11,245 nucleotides of DNA, taken from the NCBI GenBank assembly GCA_012839145.1, contig DUNY01000312.1:1-11245 (forward strand), read 5' to 3'. Under the pieces are notes generated by a model. It searched no databases, had not been told where the DNA came from, and saw nothing but the letters and a program-made list of their open reading frames with translations. The stretch is from Thermoanaerobacterales bacterium. GTDB taxonomy: Bacteria; Bacillota; Thermosediminibacteria; Thermosediminibacterales; Tepidanaerobacteraceae. The position numbers were made by a program, and so were the translations under genes. Position 1 is the first letter of the stretch. The number at the start of each line of letters is the position of its first letter. Of the stretch, positions 6,628-11,245 are shown piece after piece.

Positions 6628-8844
6628 ATGATAAAGTTATCAAAACATTTAAGACCATTTCTTGGTCTTATCCTGGCAGCGATACTTCTTCTTTTTATAC
6701 AGGCAATGGCGGATTTAGCACTTCCAGATTATATGTCAGATATTGTAAATAAGGGTATCCAACAGGGCGGAATTGAGCATGCCGTTCCAGAAGCAATAAG
6801 AGAAAGTCATATGGAAAAAATAACTATATTCATGAGTGAAAGCGAAAAGAATGAAGTAATGGATAGCTATAACTTAATTGATAAATCAAGTAAAGAATAT
6901 AGTAAATACGTAAAGCTATATCCCAATATAGCCGATGAATCGGTTTTTGTCTTAAAAAATGTTAATCAGCCTAAAATAGAGGAATTAAACCCTATACTTG
7001 GTAAAGCTTTATTAACTGTTTCAGGTATTGAAAAGATGCAGGCAGAAGTAAAAGGTGGATTTATCGATTTATACGGTAAACGAATTCCGGCTGACTCGGA
7101 TTTGCTCAGTTTGTTTAAAAATCTGTCTGAAGACCAAAGGACCCAAATCAGTGAACAGATAAATAAAAAGTTAGGAGATAACATGATTGTTCAAGCTGCC
7201 GCCGGTGCTGTTAAAGCTGAATATGAAGCATTGGGAATGGATACGGATAAAATTCAAAACAGATATATTGTTCATACGGGAATGATAATGTTACTCATTT
7301 CAATTATAAGTGCTATTTGTATCGTTGGAGTTGGTTTTTTAGGCTCAAGGACAGGAGCGGGGTTATCACGCAATTTACGCAGAGAAGTATTTGCTAAAGT
7401 TCAAAGTTTTTCTAAAGCAGAAATGGATAGGTTTTCTACTGCTTCACTAATAACAAGAACTACCAATGATATTACACAAATCCAAATGCTTGTTGTAATT
7501 ATGATAAGAATGGTTTTCTTCGCACCAATTATGGGTTTCGGAGGAATAATAAGGGCTCTGGATAAAAGTCCGTCAATGTCATGGATAATAGCTGTAGCTG
7601 TAATGGCACTTTTAGTTTTATTAGCTTGTGTATTTTTTACTGCATTACCCAAATTTAAAATAATCCAAAAGCTCGTAGACCGGCTTAACTTGGTGGCTCG
7701 GGAGAATTTATCCGGACTAATGGTAATAAGAGCATTTAATACTCAAAGTTTTGAAGAAGATAGATTTGATAAAGCTAACAGGGATCTTACAAATACTAAC
7801 CTTTTCGTAAATCGTATAATGGCTGTTATGTTTCCTAGCATGACGCTTATAATGAATGGCATAACATTACTTATAGTATGGGTAGGAGCACATCAAATTG
7901 CTGATTCAAGCATGCAAGTAGGCGACATGATGGCTTTTATGCAGTATGCAATGCAGATAATATTCTCATTCTTGATGATGTCATTTATGTTTATTATGAT
8001 ACCCAGGGCGTCTGTAGCAGCCCAGCGTATAGCCGAAGTGTTAGATACCAAAACCGATATTTCTGACCCGGAAAATCCTAAGGAATTTAAAAAGGATTTA
8101 AAGGGAGTAGTTGAGTTTAAGAATGTTTCCTTTAGATATAATGGTGCTGAAAAAGATGTATTGAAAGATATTAGCTTTAAAGCATTACCGGGGCAGACTA
8201 CAGCTATTATTGGGTCTACTGGATCAGGTAAAACCACATTGGTTAATTTAATTCCCCGGTTCTATGATGTTACCGAGGGGCAGGTGCTTGTAGACGGTGT
8301 TGATGTAAGAGATATTAAACAATATGAGCTTAGAAACAAAATGGGTTATGTTCCTCAGCAAAGTTTTTTATTTAGCGGAACCATTGAATCTAATTTAAGA
8401 TATGCCAATGAAAATGCTTCAGCTCTGGAATTAAAAGAAGCCTCAGAAATTGCACAAGCTATGGAATTTATCCGAGAAAAACACGATGGCTTTGTCTCTG
8501 AAATATCCCAAGGTGGAACAAATGTATCCGGAGGGCAAAAACAAAGATTATCCATTGCCCGGGCTTTAATAAAAAAACCTGAAATCTATATTTTTGATGA
8601 TAGCTTCTCCGCCCTTGATTTTAAAACTGATGCAGCCCTAAGAAGAGCATTAAAGGAAAAAACCGAGTCAAGTACAATAATAATAGTTGCACAGCGGGTT
8701 TCAACTATCATGAAAGCTGAACAGATAATAGTTCTTGATGAGGGAAGGATAGTAGGGATAGGTAATCATAATGAGCTTATAAAAAACTGCAAAACATATC
8801 AAGAAATTGCACTATCACAGCTCTCAAAGGAGGAATTAGCATGA
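6628..8844 (+). CDS. Heterodimeric ABC exporter, half-transporter with degenerate catalytic residues
   Basis: This 738-residue fused membrane/ATPase protein belongs to the multidrug-type (BmrCD, LmrCD, TM287/288-like) exporters. TM1 is at about 11-32, and TM2 starts near 219. The roughly 180 residues between them are an unusually long outer loop, known in several clostridial members and explaining the length beyond 580-600. In the ATPase domain: Walker A GSTGSGKT (529-536, K535), Q-loop YVPQQ (Q577 or Q578), signature VSGGQ (633-637), Walker B IYIFDD (D657). The catalytic Glu is Asp658 and the H-loop His is Gln689 (VAQRVST), so its own Walker A/B site is degenerate, while its intact signature serves the partner's site. 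AGGGG (6616-6620) precedes the ATG by 7 nt. The stop overlaps the next gene's start (ATGA), showing tight coupling with the partner subunit. The substrate is unknown; drug or lipid export is inferred from the family and the TetR context. Confidence 0.93.
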   Translation: MIKLSKHLRPFLGLILAAILLLFIQAMADLALPDYMSDIVNKGIQQGGIEHAVPEAIRESHMEKITIFMSESEKNEVMDSYNLIDKSSKEYSKYVKLYPNIADESVFVLKNVNQPKIEELNPILGKALLTVSGIEKMQAEVKGGFIDLYGKRIPADSDLLSLFKNLSEDQRTQISEQINKKLGDNMIVQAAAGAVKAEYEALGMDTDKIQNRYIVHTGMIMLLISIISAICIVGVGFLGSRTGAGLSRNLRREVFAKVQSFSKAEMDRFSTASLITRTTNDITQIQMLVVIMIRMVFFAPIMGFGGIIRALDKSPSMSWIIAVAVMALLVLLACVFFTALPKFKIIQKLVDRLNLVARENLSGLMVIRAFNTQSFEEDRFDKANRDLTNTNLFVNRIMAVMFPSMTLIMNGITLLIVWVGAHQIADSSMQVGDMMAFMQYAMQIIFSFLMMSFMFIMIPRASVAAQRIAEVLDTKTDISDPENPKEFKKDLKGVVEFKNVSFRYNGAEKDVLKDISFKALPGQTTAIIGSTGSGKTTLVNLIPRFYDVTEGQVLVDGVDVRDIKQYELRNKMGYVPQQSFLFSGTIESNLRYANENASALELKEASEIAQAMEFIREKHDGFVSEISQGGTNVSGGQKQRLSIARALIKKPEIYIFDDSFSALDFKTDAALRRALKEKTESSTIIIVAQRVSTIMKAEQIIVLDEGRIVGIGNHNELIKNCKTYQEIALSQLSKEELA

Positions 8845-10694
8845 GCGCTCGTGATAAAGGCATCCGGCGCAGGGGTATGGGTCATGGGCCAAGAGGTTTG
8901 TTAAGGGGCGGTGAGAAAGCTCGCGATTTTAAGGGAACAATGAAAAAACTGATTAGTCACTTAAGTATATATAAAATATCATTATTTATTGTATTGATAT
9001 TTGCAATATCCAGTGCATCCTTTTCCATTATAGGTCCAAAAATTCTGGGCAAGGCAACAACTAAGCTGTTTGAAGGTGTTTTGGCACAGATTGCAGGTGC
9101 TGGTAAGATTGATTTTGGTTATATCGCAAGAATCATAAGAATACTCATGGGTTTTTATCTATTAAGTGTATTTTTTGGTTATGTTCAAGGCTGGATAATG
9201 TCCGGTATATCAAATAAAGTAAGTTATAACTTTAGAAAAAATATATCCCAAAAAATTAATCGCTTACCATTAGAATATTTTGATAGAGTACCTCAGGGTG
9301 AAATAATGTCTCGTATTACCAACGACGTTGATACACTAAGCCATACCCTAAATCAGAGCTTAAGTCAAATCATAACATCGGTAACAACTGTAGTTGGTGT
9401 TTTTGTTATGTTGTTAACTATAAGCTGGCAGATGACACTGATTGCTTTAGGAGTTATTCCGTTATCTATAATGCTTATAATGCTCATAGTAAGGCATTCC
9501 CAAAAGTATTTCAAACTTCAGCAAGACTATTTAGGCAATATAAACGGTCATGTTGAGGAGATGTATGGTGGACATATCGTGATGAAAGCTTTTAATGGCG
9601 AAAGGCAAAGTATGCATAAATTCGATGTTTTAAATGATAGGCTTTATGGGGTCGCATGGAAGTCTCAATTTTTGTCAAGTATTATGATGCCACTTATGAA
9701 TTTTATTGGAAATCTAGGATATGTTGCAGTAAGCATTATGGGAGGCTATTTGGCAGCAAAGAGAATTATAGAAGTTGGTGATGTTCAAGCCTTTATTCAA
9801 TATGTGCGTCAATTTACACAGCCAATATCACAAATTGCAAATATATCCAATATACTCCAACAAACGGCAGCATCTGCTGAACGGGTATTTGAGTTTTTGG
9901 ATGAAGAAGAAGAGATACCCGATACATCAAGCCCAGTAAAACCTGGTAGTGTTGAAGGGGGAGTTAAGTTTAAAAATGTAGATTTTGGTTATAACTCGGA
10001 TAAAATGGTTATTAATAAATTCACAGCGTCGATTAAACCAGGTCAAAAGGTTGCCATAGTTGGACCTACTGGGGCAGGTTAAACTACAATAGTTAAATTA
10101 TTGATGAGATTTTACGATATAAATGCAGGTTCAATTTTAATTGACGGCTACGATATAAGGGAATTTACTCGTCATGATTTGCGCTTTATGTTTGGTATGG
10201 TTCTGCAGGATACATGGCTTTACAACGGCAGTATAATGGAGAATATTCGTTATGGCAGGCTTGATGCCACCGACAAAGAAGTTATTGCCGCTGCAAAGGC
10301 AGCTCATGTAGATAGTTTTGTTCGTACTTTGCCAAACGGATATAATATGATATTGAATGAAGAAGCTACAAATGTATCCCAAGGGCAAAAACAGTTGATT
10401 ACGATTGCAAGAGCAATCCTGCAAGACCCCAAAATTCTTATATTTGATGAGGCTACAAGCTCAGTGGATACCCGTACTGAGGTGCGCATTAAAAAGGCCA
10501 TGGATAACCTTATGAAAAATCGCACAGCCTTTATAATTGCCCACCGACTATCCACAATACGGGATGCGGACCTGATTCTGGTAATGAATCATGGTAACAT
10601 TATCGAACAGGGTAATCACCAAGAGCTCCTTGCCAAGGGTGGTTTTTACGCTAATCTTTATAACAGCCAGTTTGAAGTACCTAAAGCAGTGTAG
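8841..10694 (+). pseudogene. Partner ABC half-transporter interrupted by a TAA at the Walker A lysine
   Basis: Reading through one stop, this is a full-length 617-codon half-transporter with a Gly/Arg-rich N-terminus (GIRRRGMGHGPRGLLRGG), six expected membrane spans (about 45-330) and an ATPase domain from about 370. Codon 414 (10080-10082) is TAA where Walker A needs Lys: GPTGAG-stop-TT. One change, AAA to TAA, explains it, and the frame is unchanged on both sides. Everything downstream is intact: Q-loop VLQD (Q456), signature VSQGQ (512-516), Walker B LIFDE with catalytic E537, and H568 in AHRLST. The SQGQ signature and the canonical Glu and His are what the partner of a degenerate subunit should have. 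AAAGGAGG (8826-8833) precedes ATG 8841 by 7 nt. As written, the product would be 413 residues lacking the ATPase core. TTG 10101 or ATG 10104 could not restart efficiently, having no ribosome binding site. A sequencing error is an equally fair reading; TAA is an ordinary stop elsewhere here. Confidence 0.9.
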
Positions 10695-10711
10695 GGGGCG
10701 GTCCCATGATA

Positions 10712-10819
10712 TGATACCTCGAAAGTAGACAAAGTAATTTAATTAAAATTGCTAAGTTTACTTTAGGAGGTTTTCCCTGGAGATATTCAAAATTTAGTAA
10801 AGAAGTAAAAATAGAAGCC
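10712..10819 (+). mobile_element. Probable left end of an IS3-family insertion sequence, truncated
   Basis: Starting at 10712, TGATACCTCGAAAGTAGACA has the TG...CA form and GAAAGT-GACA pattern of IS3-family terminal repeats. A strong AGGAGG (10765-10770) is followed 7 nt later by the frame 10778-10819. This frame reads WRYSKFSKEVKIEA, resembling the first residues of OrfA transposase subunits (RYSKEFKIEAV-like). The expected start codon is TGG (10778-10780), and the frame is cut by a TAG (10820) where homology to pepF begins. No helix-turn-helix, OrfB or right end is present, so it is a non-autonomous relic. It sits 17 bp after the ABC pseudogene stop and may have removed that operon's terminator. 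The family call rests on the end sequence and 14 residues only. Confidence 0.5.
10716..10771 (+). repeat. Long imperfect hairpin covering the IS ribosome binding site
   Basis: ACCTC (10716-10720) pairs with GAGGT (10767-10771). AAAGTAGAC (10722-10730) pairs with GTTTACTTT (10756-10764) with one G-U pair. A small internal loop follows, then about 8 further pairs (10733-10740 with 10746-10753) close a 5-nt loop. The basal stem covers the AGGAGG in front of the relic OrfA. This fits the known IS strategy of hiding the ribosome binding site in transcripts entering from outside. Confidence 0.55.
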
Positions 10820-10921
10820 TAGGAAAAAGATTATAACGAAGTGAAAGAACAATTAAGTCTGTTTGATGAATACCGCGGAAAAATCAATTCTGCCAAAAAT
10901 CTTCTTGACTTCAAGATCAAA
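10814..10921 (+). pseudogene. Remnant of a second pepF (N-terminal fragment)
   Basis: The frame from 10823 to 10909 reads EKDYNEVKEQLSLFDEYRGK followed by INSAKNLLD. This aligns without gaps to residues about 31-58 of the intact PepF at 3081: about 21 of 28 residues are identical, and the DNA is roughly 80% identical by eye. The conserved Trp codon just before (ELWEKDY) is TAG (10820-10822) here. After about 10921 the similarity is lost, and the frame stops at 10934. Most of the gene, including the catalytic part, is missing. The divergence means it is not a fresh copy of the neighbour but an older paralog or foreign homolog. It is non-functional. Confidence 0.8.
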
Positions 10922-11053
10922 ATAATCACCTTCTAGCTTACCGCCAGGAAAAATAAATCCACTCCTTCTGCACGGGACCATAGTTAGCGGAATTAGGAAG
11001 ATAGCCAGTAAAGCGATGGCAACAACGTTTATCAACTTTTTTCTCTTAAACAT
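10910..11053 (-). pseudogene. Possible 5' fragment of a secreted or membrane-anchored protein
   Basis: On the minus strand, ATG at 11053 opens MFKRKKLINVVAIALLAIFL followed by IPLTMVPCRRSGFIFPGGKL. This is a basic N-terminus plus a long hydrophobic stretch, like a signal peptide or anchor; the Cys after it (VPC) is a poor lipobox. The frame then runs into the antisense strand of the pepF remnant near 10910, so any real coding part ends there. No well-spaced ribosome binding site is seen (AGAGGG lies about 16 nt upstream). I do not recognise the family, and it may be chance. Confidence 0.3.
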
Positions 11054-11105
11054 AAAAATAAAAAATTTCCCTCTAAGTAGGAACAATCGATGATACAATG
11101 ATTAA

Positions 11106-11245
11106 AAGTACAAATCTGGAATTGAAGGTAAAAACTATGGAACTAACCTCTCCGACGGTGCCACATATACCGGCGAAACAGTCTCGCCTGGACGGCAAAA
11201 TATACGAAGGTAGTTGGAAAAATGGCAAAATGCACGGTCTAGGGC
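11106..11245 (+). pseudogene. MORN-repeat gene fragment, repeats in two frames, runs off the window
   Basis: One frame (11106-11213) reads KYKSGIEGKNYGTNLSDGAT then YTGETVSPG and stops at TAG 11211. The overlapping frame starting at ATG 11137 stays open to the edge and reads LDGKIYEGSWKNGKMHGLG (11188-11244). Both DGATYTGE and DGKIYEGSWKNGKMHGLG match the MORN motif (YxGxWxxGxxxGxG). A frameshift, possibly with a small deletion, between about 11178 and 11191 would explain two adjacent repeats in different frames. Alternatively the gene simply starts at 11137, with GAAGG (11124-11128) as ribosome binding site. MORN repeats mediate protein or lipid contacts; no more specific role can be given. 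Confidence 0.45.

Noticed and set aside
10080..10082. TAA as a reassigned or recoded sense codon.
   Set aside because: TAA terminates other genes here (for example at 2851-2853 and 6610-6612), no recoding signal is seen, and Lys insertion at TAA is not an established bacterial mechanism.
10101..10694. Independent short ATPase gene starting at TTG 10101.
   Set aside because: There is no ribosome binding site, and it is simply the continuation of the interrupted transporter in the same frame; without Walker A it would not be a working ATPase.
10695..10710. GGGGGCGGTCCC as a terminator of the exporter operon.
   Set aside because: The possible stem is only about 3 bp and no T-run follows.

Overview
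The window looks like chromosomal DNA from a low-GC, anaerobic member of the Clostridia. The base composition is AT-rich, ribosome binding sites are purine-rich GGAGG types, and TTG as well as ATG starts are used. A rubrerythrin, an ECF sigma factor pair, an M56 (BlaR1-like) signalling peptidase and a TetR-controlled heterodimeric ABC exporter all fit that group. No species can be assigned from the sequence alone.

Layout. (1) Positions 1-1208 hold the 3' end of an M56/BlaR1-type membrane peptidase gene with a DUF4825-like outer domain; a strong hairpin terminator follows. (2) Positions 1325-2853 hold an ECF sigma factor gene overlapping a gene for a single-span membrane protein that is probably its anti-sigma factor. 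An ECF-type promoter motif in front suggests autoregulation, and a second terminator closes the unit. (3) Positions 2969-4877 hold a monocistronic pepF (oligoendopeptidase F) with its own promoter and a leader hairpin. (4) Positions 5022-5612 hold rubrerythrin. (5) Positions 5863-10694 hold a TetR-family regulator and two ABC half-transporters. A 40-bp near-perfect palindrome overlaps the regulator's promoter. (6) Positions 10695-11245 are a scrapyard of truncated pieces: a probable IS3-family left end, a diverged pepF remnant, an antisense start of a secreted or membrane-anchored peptide, and a MORN-repeat gene start whose repeats lie in two frames.

How the genes work together. The sigma/anti-sigma pair and the M56 protein are envelope-stress or signal-transduction modules. 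The tetR-ABC unit is a classic drug-exporter operon: the repressor would bind the palindrome and be released by a ligand. The first half-transporter carries the degenerate catalytic residues (Asp for Glu after Walker B, Gln for the H-loop His). The second carries the canonical catalytic Glu and His and a degenerate SQGQ signature. Together they would form one working and one degenerate ATP site.

The most striking observation is that the second half-transporter is interrupted by a single in-frame TAA exactly at the Walker A lysine codon (AAA to TAA by one base), while everything after it is intact. This is either a very recent inactivation of the exporter's working ATP site or a sequencing error. 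No convincing wholly new system was found. The best leads are this nonsense codon, the operator palindrome, the ECF autoregulatory promoter, and the layered gene and IS debris at the right edge.
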